A DNA stretch of 64,000 nt from Brachynemurus nebulosus (Eukaryota; Arthropoda; Insecta; Neuroptera; Myrmeleontidae): contig JAPWDM010000005.1 in NCBI GenBank assembly GCA_035578155.1, positions 45,720,954-45,784,953 of the forward strand, read 5' to 3'. Positions 46,366-57,559 of the stretch are shown piece by piece. Each line of letters opens with the position of its first letter. Within the stretch, counting starts at the first letter, position 1. Position numbers and translations under genes: made by a program. The notes under the pieces were generated by a model. That model saw only the letters and a program-made list of their open reading frames with translations. It did not search any database and was not told the DNA's origin.

Positions 46366-49119
46366 TAAAATTACCGAAGCGATAAATTGATCTTGACCTA
46401 AAGTCAAGAGTGTTAACATTATTAATCCTACAATCATACGTACACGTCAAAACGACGAACGAACTTCTCTACCTGCTCCAATACTACAACTTGTCAGTAC
46501 TTGCTTGCTGTGAGATTTCTGTTATCTAATTTATTTGTTGTTATAACACATAAAACGTATTTACTTTGTTTATAGTCATTATCGTTTTGTTTGTATTGAA
46601 ATAGTGTCCGTTAAAAGGACGTTGATGTATGATTACGCGATATTTTTTTTTAAAGATTTTGTACTTCACATATAAAAATTTTCCTAATTTTTCTAAAATT
46701 TATTAAAGATATGCATGTTATAATTAATTTATTCAACGATTATGATAATGTGAAAGATGATTACAGCTGTTTAACAATTTATTTTGTGGAAAATATTTTA
46801 ATTTGTATTATTTTTTGAGATCTTATTCGAAAAATTATTAACAAATTTTAGAAAATTTACAAATGTACCTAATGGGGAAATAACTACATATCTATAGGAA
46901 TATTTATGATTGAGAAATTTCACATTCTGTAAAGTCAGACATGTCCACTGACTCATAATAGTTCATAAATTAATTATTTGAAACACACGTTTTATGATAC
47001 AATTGATGTATTTATCTATTTTTTAATTTTTATAGTGAAAATATGCTTTGATAAAAAGATTAAAAAAATTAATAAATATTTATATTAAGAAATTTTTCCA
47101 AACCCAATTTTTTTAAATATTTTGTTCGCTTTTGTAGTATTGTTATGTAAAAAAAATGTTTTTTGCAAATGAACTCTAAAACTCTCTGTAAAAAGTCCAT
47201 CCGTCAAAACGACGTCGATGTATGATTAACGTTTCTCGTAGACCAACGTATGATTCTAGCGTTAATTTAGGTAAATCTATCGAATAGTGGCAAAAATTAA
47301 CATAGTCTTACATATTTTTAAGAAATTAAGGATCTGAAATATAAAATTTATTATCCTTTTGAACATATACAAAATTTAAACTGTATTACGGTACTGAGTT
47401 CCGAAATGTTTGCAATTGGACGATTCTTGCATTGAAGTTTCCTCTTTCTAACGTTCTTCATCTTTAAGCACAGAGCTTGAATACATTCATCATTGAATCT
47501 CTGTGCATGTACACACAGTTTTTAGCGACTTTATAAGACGAAATTAAGGCGCAAGTGACATAATTTATGAGCAATAAGAATACAATAAAACACTATATGA
47601 TTTATAAGTGGCGGTTCTTTCTTTTCTACAAGCAGCACCGTTAGAGGGTAAGGGACGTAGCACGCCGGAAACCACAACGTATGTAGAGATCTTTCCGTTC
47701 GCGTTATTTTCATATGCTATAAATTTCAATATTTTTTTGTCAGAAATATTTAATATGTTGGTGTCAAATTAAAAGTTGCATTAAACTTTTTAATCGAAAA
47801 GAAAAAAAAATGTCAATGATAGAGTGAGAGAAGTGTGAAGCGAGATAGATTCAGTGGTTGCATGAACTTTAACAATGACCTAGTAAGGTGTAAACTGGAC
47901 AGACAGACTGGAAGCAATCAAAGTACTCATTCCACATAAACAAACACCCTACACTAAATCCTATATATTTTTATATATATGTACCTATTTTTATGTACAT
48001 TTCAAGTAGCATGACGCCCTAACAACCATTAAAGTATCATATAATACTGGCGGAAGTACTGGAAGGACATTTTCTTTAATTATTTGACAGTTAATTAAAG
48101 TTGATAATGAAAATTTTTCAAAGTAAGAAATGAAAAGTTTTTGACATTTTTTGAGACGACAGTAATTATTTTCAGAATTTTCCAAATAATAAAACAAATT
48201 TGATGAAAATGACATCCGGAGTTTGAACGCAATGAATATTTTATTATTATTATGAAAAGAATGTTGGCAAATTGAAAAACTAAAGAAAATGATAATCGAT
48301 CGTACAGAGTTTTTCAGTCATTTCTATGGGCGGGATAAAGTTTTGATTATCATTAAAATATATTGTTTTCGTTTCAGGAAGGAATCTTCTTAGGACTCTT
48401 ATAATTTCGTCATGTTCGCTCGTTTTTTCTGCCCCAATAATTCCTACATCTTTCGACCTATGAATATGAAATTTTAGATGTACATCATACGTGCTATAGG
48501 TGTAGATTTCAATTAATATAGAGCTGGAAATTTTTTTTAAATTTCTTGAGCTACTTTCCCGTATTAGAAATTGAGGGTGAGCTATAGGAAATTAAATTAT
48601 CACATTATTGAGCTTCGTAAAAAAAAAAATAATCAAAAATACAGTCGATGAGCAAAAAGAAAAAATATTTTGCATTTTTGTCCGCGTCCCTTACCGGATC
48701 CCCTTTTCAGATCCGCGATGATTGGTCTACAAGTCGGCTACTCACCCCAATCTCGCCGGCTGTGATTGGGGGACACAATATTTCCGCTTCAAATTTTTAT
48801 TTTAACTTATATGAAAAAAAAATTCGATGGAGCGGCCTTTTTGGCATTATAAAATAGGTAATATAAAGTATAAGGAATTTTATATATTCATCCGCAGCTG
48901 ATCTACTTTCGGTACAAAAAATACACCATAAATGAGATCATTAACATTAATTATTTTTCGTTTAGTTTGTCGGTGATTTTCTTATTTTCTAATCGATGCC
49001 GAATCGTTTATTCTCTAATATAATTCGTACTCAAGTGATTCCTACGCAATTTCTATTATATGTACATCCTTAGATGTCATATATTTTATCATGAAATACA
49101 CTGCCAATGGGACGTGGCA
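46366..49119. other. Long non-coding stretch, nothing firmly recognised
   Basis: Near 46620 and 47207 a phrase of the type CGACGTYGATGTATGATTA recurs. 48440-48520 pairs with 14580-14660. A GC-richer patch at 48675-48785 has a + frame (48648-48857) without a recognisable domain. No exon is supported. Confidence 0.4.
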
Positions 49120-49765
49120 CACAGCTTCCTCGTACTCGTAAAAGCCTTTAAAACAGTATTCTACCAAATATATGTATATGCCGTGAAATTACATTTTCTA
49201 GTTCATAAAAAATTGTTGTAACTCAAAATACTTAAAGACTAAATTATAAAATATTTTAGAAACTAACCCCCAAAATACCCTAAAAATTTGAGCGAAATGG
49301 GACAGTAGTTGCAGTAAATAAAATATTAACATTGAATGGGATTTCATGGTAGCGGCGTAGTTACCGTTACTCCGATTTCGATTAAATTCATAGGGGACCA
49401 TCAAAGAACCAAACTGCATAATTTCTGAAAATTTCATAAAAAAGAATTGAATAGTTCAGAAGTTATGCCACTTGGTGCAATTTTGGAATGACATGGTAGC
49501 GGCGTTGCTACCGTTACTCCGATTTCGATTAAATTCATAGGGGACCATCTAGGAACGAAACTGCATAATTTCTGAAAATTTCATTAAAAACAATCGGATA
49601 GTTCAGAAGTTATGCCACTTGGTGCAAACTGGTGACAGACAGACGGACGGACAGACAGATACCAAACCAAAATTGTTCAGGAAGCTCTAAAACGTAAAAT
49701 GTGCGTAATTTTCTATTTTTCAAAAGTGATCACAATGCTTCCGCTACTTTAGTAGTCTCAGAAGC
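49120..49765 (+). repeat. Dispersed repeat with two tandem ~150-bp units
   Basis: The left edge contains AGCTTCCTCGTACTCGTAA. The first unit from about 49345 and the second from about 49495 share GGTAGCGGCGT, TTACTCCGATTTCGATTAAA, CATAGGGGACCATC and AGTTATGCCACTTGGTGCAA. Then comes a GACAGACAGACGGACGGACA tract and a right edge with GTGATCACAATGCTTCCGCT. Partial copies at 38512 (inverted) and 41200. Class unknown. Confidence 0.78.
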
Positions 49766-49838
49766 AAAAAGTAAACATAATTATACGTACACCCAATTAA
49801 AAATTTCTTTGTAATTTTTTTTTTTTTGAGTCAAAATA

Positions 49839-50265
49839 CAGTAGAATTTTTGTTAATCGTCACTCTATTATCCGTCAGTTTCCTTTATGCGTCAATGCCT
49901 AATAAAAAAAAATATAGTCTGTGGCATTAAGCATATACATAATCCTATAGCAAAAATAAATATTTTGTTTAAAAAAAGAATATAATTGCAAGGAATATGA
50001 AATTATTTTATATTGGTATTGATATGTAGGGGTTTTACCCTTTTGTAACCTAAAGCTTCTTCTTATTGTAGCCTTAATTTTATATGAATAAGCTTGTAAA
50101 ATTAAATATACTAAATATATATTATTCTTGCAAACATTTTCATTTTCATTTTCCTACCAAAGTTTGTATTAAAATCAATTCATTAAAAAATTTCTGTTAC
50201 CCGTCGAATTCGATTAACCGCCACAGTCCCGGCCCCGATGGTGGCGGTTAATCGAAGTTCTATTG
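49839..50265. mobile_element. pogo/Tigger-like MITE (427 bp, TA-flanked)
   Basis: Left end CAGTAGAATTTTTGTTAATC, right end (minus strand) CAATAGAACTTCGATTAACC, TA outside both (49837-49838 and 50266-50267). Repeated TTAATCG..CCGCCAC motifs occur just inside the right end. Related in end sequence to 61952-62358. Confidence 0.82.
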
Positions 50266-50319
50266 TAATATAAACAAAATTTTCGTTACCATTCTACGTA
50301 CCTTATTGTACGGTATATA

Positions 50320-50505
50320 TACCCCGTTTCAAATACAATTGAGCATGAGTTATCGTTAAGAAATTAAATAATTCTTATATTCCAAACAAATCAATCTTCT
50401 ATTCTTTTCTGAAAACAAACGGCAAATTTAAAATTTATGCAAGTGTAATAATGAAAGAGATAAAACCAAGAAAACGGAAATTATTTAAATTCATAAGTGA
50501 TGAAT
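50320..50505 (+). repeat. Dispersed repeat, pair with 26910-27105
   Basis: Same blocks in the same order as the upstream copy (CATGAGTTATCGTTAAG, TATTCCAAACAAATCAATCT, GAAAACGGAAATTATTTAAA). A few small gaps separate the two. Confidence 0.75.
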
Positions 50506-50664
50506 TGACCATAGTTGAGGTTCTTTTAACCACTATTCATTTTTAAGCCTCAAAATATTGAACTTCAAAACTTATATGTTGCCTACTACAACAGTACAAT
50601 GACCTTATATTTTATTCCGAAAAACTGTGAAAAAGTCATACCATTAAGGAACCTTGATTTAATG

Positions 50665-50880
50665 CGTGTTCAACACACGCCTGGCGATTTGTCCTTAAAT
50701 TTTTAAAAGCTTTTATTTAACTTGCTATGTTAGTATGTTGGTTTAGATCAAATCTTGGAATCAAAATTTAGACAGGTTCTAATTGAGGTAGAGGTTTCAA
50801 ATTTTGCATACGTGTCTAACCTTGATGACAATGCAATATTGTATAATTAGTTTTTCCCTAATTCGCCCCAAACCAAAATT
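50665..50880. repeat. Dispersed repeat fragment, pair with 4200-4390
   Basis: Contains GTGTTCAACACACGCCTGGC, then GGTTTAGATCAAATCTTGGA and AAAATTTAGACAGGTTCTAA, matching the order of the earlier copy. Confidence 0.6.
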
Positions 50881-51068
50881 GTTGACTTTTAGTCCTGTGC
50901 AACTTTTTGACATTTCGAATTGTCAAATATTGTCCATTGATTTTACATTGCAATTTTTTGTTTCCATAGTTATGTTTGATTAGGGTAAATTAACCGATTA
51001 AAATATAGGTAAAAAATTACTTCTTTAATTTTTTTTAAATTAATTGTAATCAGGCTAAAAAGTAGAAA

Positions 51069-51394
51069 ATAAACTAAAGTAAAAAAAATGTTTTTTTAAG
51101 AAAAAGCTTTTATTTATAAATGGGCTAAAAAAAAATAACTTGTGAGTGAAGTTTGAAGCAATATGCAACATAATTTGTAAAAGCTTGAGGCGTTTAGTTA
51201 AGTTTGGTAACTACTGAAAAGTAAAATAGCTACAGTTATATCCAAAACAGTAATACCTAATTAATGATAACGCCTCAAGCTTTTATAAATTATGTTGTAT
51301 ATTGCTTCAAACTTCACTCAAAAGTTTTTTTTTTTTAGCCCATTTATAAATAAAAGCTTTTTCTTAAAAAAACATTTTTTTTACTTTATTTTAT
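51069..51394. repeat. Near-perfect foldback, 126-bp arms and 74-bp loop
   Basis: The left arm (51069-51194) and the right arm (51269-51394) are reverse complements with only about half a dozen differences. Landmarks in both are AAGAAAAAGCTTTTATTTAT, AATGGGCTAAAAAAAAA, GTGAAGTTTGAAGCAATAT and AAAAGCTTGAGGCGTT. No flanking duplication could be fixed. If transcribed it would make a long double-stranded hairpin. Confidence 0.92.
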
Positions 51395-51689
51395 TAATTA
51401 TTTAGTTTTTTTTTTCCATAAATGAAAATTCTGTTATAATATTTTTGTTTTTTAAGAAAAAAGTTTTTCTTTGACTTTTCTCCAATTTTCTAATACATAG
51501 TATTGGTATCCGTGGAATTCCTTCGTGCTGAGGTGAAACGAGCACCAAAAATTCCTAGCTCGTCTATAATTAGACAAGCAGTAACCGGATTATAAAAAAA
51601 AAATATAAACCGACGAAACTTTGCTACCTTTATACACTATATAGGTAAATATTATATAGATTTATATACCTATCTGCCTACCTACGGCA

Positions 51690-52079
51690 AACAAGTAACG
51701 GCTCGTGGAGAGGTACGAGCACCAAGCAACCCCAACATGCTCTCTCAGTGAGTATAAAATATACTCACTCGCTCACTCACTACAAACGTGTGCACTTGAC
51801 AATAGTGACTACGTCTGTGTATTGGTGAGTTCAACACACATACACATGTACATGGACGGCAGTCACGGCACGGTCGACGCTCCACCGCCGCCGCCGTCGC
51901 TAACGATGTGGAGCGTCGTCGTGACGAGCGAAGAGTAACGACGACGCTCAACATACGCGACGCACACCGACCATAGTACGGCAGCCGGCAACCGGCGTAA
52001 ACGGTGTCGAGTCAACCAACCAGTGTTTCTAACTGTTGTACTCGCATCATTATATATTATTATTAGTCGAACGAGGATA
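51690..52079 (+). promoter_or_regulatory. Candidate promoter and non-coding first exon
   Basis: TATAAAA at 51753-51759 lies in a context of CACTCACTCGCTCACTCAC. It is followed by a GC- and CpG-rich stretch (51855-52020, with CCGCCGCCGCCGTCGC) unlike the surrounding DNA. A donor-like ATAG|GTATGA lies at 52076-52085. Frames across it are short on both strands (51705-51938 +, 51863-52132 -) and stop before the donor, so an untranslated exon is the simpler reading. This is inference from composition and weak motifs; it could also be a CpG-rich piece of unrelated origin. Confidence 0.35.
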
Positions 52080-52202
52080 GGTATGAAATGATCGTTCCGT
52101 CTCACTTTAGTGTATATATCTACTACATACATGTAGATACATGAGAATACACGTGAAGTCGAAAATTTGGAAAGAGTATTTTCTTGGACGCGCTCCTACT
52201 AA

Positions 52203-52896
52203 TCTATGTATACATATAATAAAATTGTAACGAGACCATTTCTGTACATGGAATATTTTTTACAAAATTCTACTGGTACAGTAAATAGTTATCGATGTAG
52301 ATACCAAAATTTTAGAATTTTTATCTGTTTGTCTGTTCACGCATCACGCAAAAACTATTGGACGGATTTTAATGAAATTTGGTGTGATGATAACTTATTA
52401 CCTGGATCAACATCTAAAATACTTTTTGCTCCGGGAAAATTTCTTATTCCCACGGGAAAATGGAAAAACCATTTTGAGCATGTACACACATTAGGCAAAA
52501 ACTATTGGACGGATTTTAATAAAATTTGGTGTGGTGATAACTTATTATTTAGGGCAACATTTAAGATACTTTTTACTCCGGGAAAATGCCTCATTCACAC
52601 GGGAAAATAAAAAAAAACCATTTTGTGCATGTGCACGTATTACGCACAAACTATTGGACGGATTTTGATGAAATTTGGTGTGGTGATAACCTATTACTTT
52701 GGTCGATATTTAAGATACTTTTTACTCCGGGAAAATTGCTCATTCCCACAGGAAAATAGAAAAACCATTTTGAGCATGTGCATGCATTATACAAAAATTA
52801 TTATTCTTTGCAAGTTCTGTATAATTATTACACTTACATACTTCTCGTTGAGTTTATAACAACGCTTTCCGCGAACGACGTCGCGGGTACGGCTAG
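52203..52896 (+). mobile_element. Non-autonomous Helitron-like element, copy 2 (694 bp)
   Basis: Starts TCTATGTATACATATAATAA after a host A and ends GGGTACGGCTAG. The terminal hairpin CGCGA-ACGACG-TCGCG (52870-52885) is at the same place as in copy 1 at 34571. Inside are three tandem units (CTATTGGACGGATTTTAATG near 52355, 52502 and 52650; period ~147 bp) where copy 1 has one. A 134-codon + frame (52206-52610) merely reads through these units. Confidence 0.82.
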
Positions 52897-53539
52897 AATT
52901 TAATAATGGTAATAATGGAGTTTAACGGCCGTTCTTCAGACATTTTGTCTATAACAGATGCCACCCACATCATTATTTTTATACTTTATTGATTCATATT
53001 TCAGTTACATTACGTTATGATGTGGGTGGAGGATGGCGGGGTAGTAGTGAAGGGACTAGGATTTGATAGGTATACGTCTGCAGCACTCTTCTTGAGGCAC
53101 TATGTCGATATTCATCTGCAATTGTGAAGAGAAACTACAGAAATCTTCACAAGTAAAGCCGGCCGCGAGATTTGAACCTTCCGTACCGTACCGTCTAGAC
53201 CTGGACAGGGAGTCTAGACCCGGACACTTTGCACCAATCTTCCAATTAAATAATTTCTTCATTAACCTGCCACAATAAACATTTGTTCTTGACGTCATTA
53301 GAGAGAGAAAAACATCCTCTAAACAGCTGTACCCATAAAAAGTACGGATTGCAACATTTACTATCTGATTTTACAGGATTACTATCCTACAGTTTTTCAA
53401 AGAAATAAAATGTGTGTCTAACTTAGGCATGTAATTTTCGTCATAATTGTTATATTGTTTTAGTTTTGACATGTATATGTTCAGAATTTTATCGCGCATC
53501 ATTTAATGATGTTTGAAGTTATATTCGATGTATATATAA
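52897..53539. other. Non-coding DNA with a GC-richer repeat-like patch (53020-53260)
   Basis: The patch has GTCTAGACCTGGACA and GTCTAGACCCGGACACTT, the latter also found at the ends of 56632-56828. Its minus strand has AGGTTCAAATCTCG, B-box-like, but no A box is apparent, so a tRNA-derived SINE is only a possibility. The minus-strand frame 53056-53298 has no recognised domain. Confidence 0.35.
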
Positions 53540-53883
53540 AATACCCCTGTCGCAGCATCTGCATAACATAGCGAATTTCCAAATCTTGGGCACTGGCGGA
53601 TCTCATCTAAGACCTGTACCTATTTAAAATAGTTTAGCTTTCTAAGAGTAAAAGAATTTTTAAAATCAGCTGGGTAATTAGTTTTGGTAGTTTTGGGGAC
53701 CCAAGAACCCGAACGAATTTTGTGCAGCATAGTTGTATCCATCTAAAATAATTTAATTCTCTAGCAGTGAGAAATTTTTTAGCATCGGTTCGATAGCTTA
53801 TTACTGGCGTTTTCGGATCTGCAAGATCCCGGTGGACCTCATTAAAAAATCAGCTCGACCGTATATTCTAGGCGGACTTTATG

Positions 53884-53885
<2 letters not shown>

Positions 53886-53958
<73 letters not shown>
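53886..53958. repeat. (TA)n microsatellite inside the tandem array
   Basis: About 36 TA units interrupting the diverged left part of the ~120-bp array. Confidence 0.95.
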
Positions 53959-53961
<3 letters not shown>

Positions 53962-54029
53962 AACCCGTTGTGTAGCATTCTACGCCGCATTTGCATCCGC
54001 AGGACAGTTGTGGATCTCAGATAACACAA

Positions 54030-55200
54030 CCTGTACCTATCTAAAATAGTTTACCTTGGTAATAGTAAAAGGGTTTCAAAATCGGTCAGTTATTTTATTT
54101 TTGACACTTTTAGGTCCTACTGACATTTCAGACCTTACATAACGTAATCTATATGTATCTAAAATAGCTTAGCTCCCCAACAGTGAAAAAATTTTAAAAA
54201 TCGGTCGGCTAGTTTATTTTTGACGCTTTTGGATCCGATGGACCCTGGCAGACTTTACATAACGTAATCTATATTTATCTAAAATAGTTTAGCTCTGTAA
54301 GAGTGAAAAAATTTTCAAAATCGGTCGGTTAGTTTATTTTTACCACTTTTGGGTCCCATGGACCCTGGCGGACCCTAAATAACGTAATGTATGTCTATCT
54401 AAAATAGTTAGTTCCCCAACAGTGAAAAAATTTTCAAAATCGGTCGGTTAGTTTATTTTTGACACTTTTGGATCCATGGACCTTGGCAGACCTTACATAA
54501 CGTAATCTATATTTATCTAAAATAGTTTAGCTCTGTAACAGTGAAAAAATTTTCAAAATCGGTCGGTTAGTTTATTTTTGACACTTTTGGATCCCATGGA
54601 CCCTGGCAGACCTTATATAACGTAATCTATATTAGCTAAAATAGTTTAGCTCTGTGACAGTGAAAAAATTTTCAAAATCGGTCAGTTAGTTTATTTTTGA
54701 CACTTTTGGGTTCTATGGACCTTGGTGGACCTTACATAACGTAATTTATATTTATCTAAAATAGTTTAGCTCTGTAACAGTGAAAAAATTTTCAAAATCG
54801 GTCAGTTAGTTTATTTTTGACACTTCTGGATCCTATGGACCTTGGCAGACCTTACATAACGGAATCTATATTTATCTAAAACAGTTTAGCTCTGTAACAG
54901 TGAAAAAATTTTCAAAATCGATCAGGCAGTTTATTTTTGACACTTTTGGGTCCTATGGACCGAGGCGGACCTTACATAACGTAATCGATATTTATCTAAA
55001 ATAGTTTAGCTCTGTAACAGTGAAAAAATTTTCAAAATCGGTCAGTTAGTTTATTTTTGACACTTTTGGGTCCTGTGGACCCTGGCGGACCTTACATAAT
55101 GTATTCTAAATCTATCTAAAATAGTTTAGCTCTGTAACAGTGAAGAAATTTTTAAAATTGGTCGTTTAGTTTATTTTTTACAATTATGGGATCAGTAAAT
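54030..55200 (+). repeat. ~120-bp tandem array, ten regular units
   Basis: CTAAAATAGTTTAGCTCTGT recurs near 54043, 54162, 54281, 54400, 54520, 54641, 54761, 54881, 55001 and 55121, with spacing of 119-121 bp. Each unit also carries AATTTTCAAAATCGGTCGGT and GGACCTTGGCAGACCTTACA. Older, more diverged units lie on both sides (53590-53880 and 55200-55500). Confidence 0.95.
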
Positions 55201-56135
55201 CCTGGCGAAACTCATACAAGTCTAGTACTCTAACAGTAAGAAAAGGGTTCTAAGGATCTCATATAATCTATGGCAGTCCGTACGCTTCTTGCGGACATCA
55301 TTTAATTAATTAATTCAAATACTTTAACTTACTAACTGTGAAAAAATTTTTAAAATCGATTGGTTAATTAATTTCTGGCCGTTTTAGGTCCCGAAAACCT
55401 TGACCTCACATAAAATACCTTAAATACATTTGAAATGGTTTAATTCTTTAACATTATTAATTATTAGTGAAAAAATTTTCAAAATCGATTCAAAATATTT
55501 TTCCGTGCATACATATGTACATTATACATACTTTGTTTTGTTTCATATATTTAATAATATTATATCATAACATAATCTTCAATTTCTTGTTTACTTAAAA
55601 ATTCAATAAAAAAAAAAAAATTCTTCATTACATTAGCTTAGAAAATCTGTTTAATTTACATTTTTTAACATGGGATAGAACCATGCTAATTATAATGCAA
55701 TAAATGAGAAACAAAACTCTATACATGTATGTGTGTTATATCAAATATATGTGAATAGTTTTCACTTGTTCTCACAAAATTCTTTAATAAAAAAGTGAAA
55801 TATTTTTATACTTAATAAAGAACTGAGATATAAATATAAATTACTTATTAGACTAACAAAGAAAGAATAAAAGTGAAAATTTACATTTTCTCGAAAAATA
55901 CTTAAAATAGAAAGAAAATTATAAGAATATTTTCTTCATAATTTTTTTTTTCCTTTTCAACGATGTAAAAATTGAACTGCCTTATGATAGGATCGAATGA
56001 TAAAAAATGGCCAGAAAACCTACTTCTGGGCATCCGACGTGTCTGGCTAACGAACTTAGCCGAGCGAATTCAGAATCCAGTCCGCACACAAAATTTCATA
56101 AGCATTAGACGTTTCGTTCGAGAGTTATCGTGGCG

Positions 56136-56138
<3 letters not shown>

Positions 56139-56180
<42 letters not shown>
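56139..56180. repeat. (TA)n microsatellite between modules C and E
   Basis: About 20 TA units at the same internal position as the 218-bp tract in the copy at 13.1 kb. Confidence 0.95.
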
Positions 56181-56182
<2 letters not shown>

Positions 56183-56305
56183 AGTGAATATCATTTTCGT
56201 ATTCTAGGGACCTCAAAACAGATTTCTGCCATAGTCCCGGACTCAGATTGCGTCATGACACCTACTGTAATAGCTGAATTTCGAGTTTTCGAAATTCGCT
56301 AAAAA

Positions 56306-56631
56306 TACATGCTATATATGTATGTATATCTGTTTAGACCCAGACACATCAGTTTATTACACTATGGCCGCGATTCGCACCAGTTGTAACTCACATTGTC
56401 CATACGTTAATATCCCCCCCCCCAGAATTACGCGGTTCATGCCTCCTTCTGTTGTTATATCGTATGTTTACTTTATAGAGACGCATACTATGCATTGCCG
56501 CCTCTCCTTTCCCACAAAATATTTTGAAGTCTTTGTCAGGTTCAAAGACTTCAGACGATATAAAACACTGTCCTAAACCCGACGCGAGAGGTTAGTTTGC
56601 ATGTTATTACATTATTTAAGACGGATTTTGG
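56306..56631. other. Non-coding DNA, nothing firmly recognised
   Basis: TTTAGACCCAGACAC at 56332 resembles the ends of the next element. The + frame 56322-56576 has no recognised domain. Confidence 0.4.
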
Positions 56632-56828
56632 GTGTAGACCCGGACACTTACTAATTATTATTTTTTATTTTTTTTATTTTTACTTATAATGAAACAAATG
56701 GGTCAGGGATATAACAAATAATATACGCTCTTTCTAATGGTAATACTTTTATTGGTGATATCTATGAAGGAAACATGTATGAGCATAAAACTTTACCAAA
56801 AAATGTAACAAAGTATCCGGGTCTAGAC
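56632..56828. mobile_element. Candidate small TIR element with GTCTAGACCCGGA ends
   Basis: Left GTGTAGACCCGGACACTT and right (minus strand) GTCTAGACCCGGATACTT are inverted at 16 of 18 positions. The same phrase appears at 53211-53226 and, diverged, at 56332. No duplication identified. Confidence 0.5.
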
Positions 56829-57178
56829 GGTTTTACGGTATCAGCAATGTTCTTCTATTTTTACTGCAAGTACATATTCCGTGTATGTACAAAATTGAAA
56901 CTGATGTAAAGCTAAAATTATAACCACTAATTTCACCCATATAATCATTATCATAGATCTGTAGGAGAGCTGGGGCGTTGTAAGAATGTCTGCGTTTAAA
57001 TATTTTCCATTTAATTATACAATAAATATATAAAATCCAACGAACAGTGTGTTAATGAACAGTGGAAGCGCCGAAGATTTACAGTATAATATTCCTAGTG
57101 GAAGCGCTTGGAACGTTAGAGAGATATTTGGCATTTTTCTATTCAGGTACATAATAAAATATATGGAAACAACAAACA
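56829..57178. other. Non-coding DNA, nothing recognised
   Basis: GTGGAAGCGC occurs twice (about 57063 and 57100), as in the hairpin that follows, hinting at one worn element. Confidence 0.4.
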
Positions 57179-57229
57179 ATGGAAACGCTGTGTATAACGC
57201 TTTTAACGTTATACACTGCGCTTCCATGA
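57179..57229. repeat. Short hairpin, 21-bp arms
   Basis: ATGGAAACGCTGTGTATAACG pairs with CGTTATACACTGCGCTTCCAT across a short CTTTTAA loop, with two mismatched positions. Probably an end or centre of a small mobile element. The loop is short for a microRNA precursor. Confidence 0.7.
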
Positions 57230-57559
57230 TTTAAAATATTATATACGAGATTTTTCTTAAAATTTTCATTCTATTCTATTTTTGTCACGATGCTAGAAAA
57301 CAACTAATTCTACATACTTTAAATTACCAACAACACTTCTATTTACCTATGAGACGACTAGGTTTACGTAAAACACCTAATTTTTTATTGACACTCCTAA
57401 ATAATACCTAAAATAGACCTACTTTTCATTTACTTATTTTTGGTGATTTTTAAAATTTTTGTTTTGGGGACGGCTAGCTTTATGGAGGTTAAAAAAAAAA
57501 TAGATTCTAAATATTCCGAACATTGGACACTAGAAGGAAAGTAAACAGAAAATCATGTA
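57230..57559. other. Non-coding DNA, nothing recognised
   Basis: AT-rich spacer before the candidate promoter block. Confidence 0.4.

Larger units (their letters stand above)
53540..56305 (+). repeat. Modular repeat family, copy 4 (longest, 2.77 kb)
   Basis: Module A at 53540-53583 (ACCCCTGTCGCAGCATCTGC). An expanded ~120-bp tandem array follows to about 55500, interrupted by a (TA)n tract. Module B is at about 55905-56010 (GAAAATTATAAGAATATTTT), module C at 56020-56138 (GGGCATCCGACGTGTCTGGC), a second (TA)n at 56139-56180, and module E at 56181-56300 (ATTTCTGCCATAGTCCCGGA) ending CTGTAATAGCTGAATTTC. It is the reference copy for module order. No protein and no clear terminal inverted repeats. 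Confidence 0.85.

Noticed and set aside
48648..48857. Coding exon in the GC-richer patch at 48.7 kb
   Set aside because: Short frame from an in-frame ATG in an A-rich run, no known domain, no clear acceptor or donor.
51863..52132. Minus-strand 89-codon frame in the CpG-rich block
   Set aside because: Low-complexity Arg/Ser/Val-rich peptide from CpG-rich DNA; no domain or splice support.
52206..52610. 134-codon frame, the longest in the window
   Set aside because: It starts at the edge of a Helitron-like element and reads through its tandem units. The frame breaks in the other copy.
53056..53298. Possible tRNA-derived SINE or small protein on the minus strand
   Set aside because: A B-box-like AGGTTCAAATCTCG is present, but no A box at suitable distance and no poly-A or target duplication could be shown.
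57179..57229. microRNA precursor
   Set aside because: The arms are about 21 bp with a very short loop, and the phrase GGAAGCGC recurs nearby, so a mobile-element hairpin is more likely.
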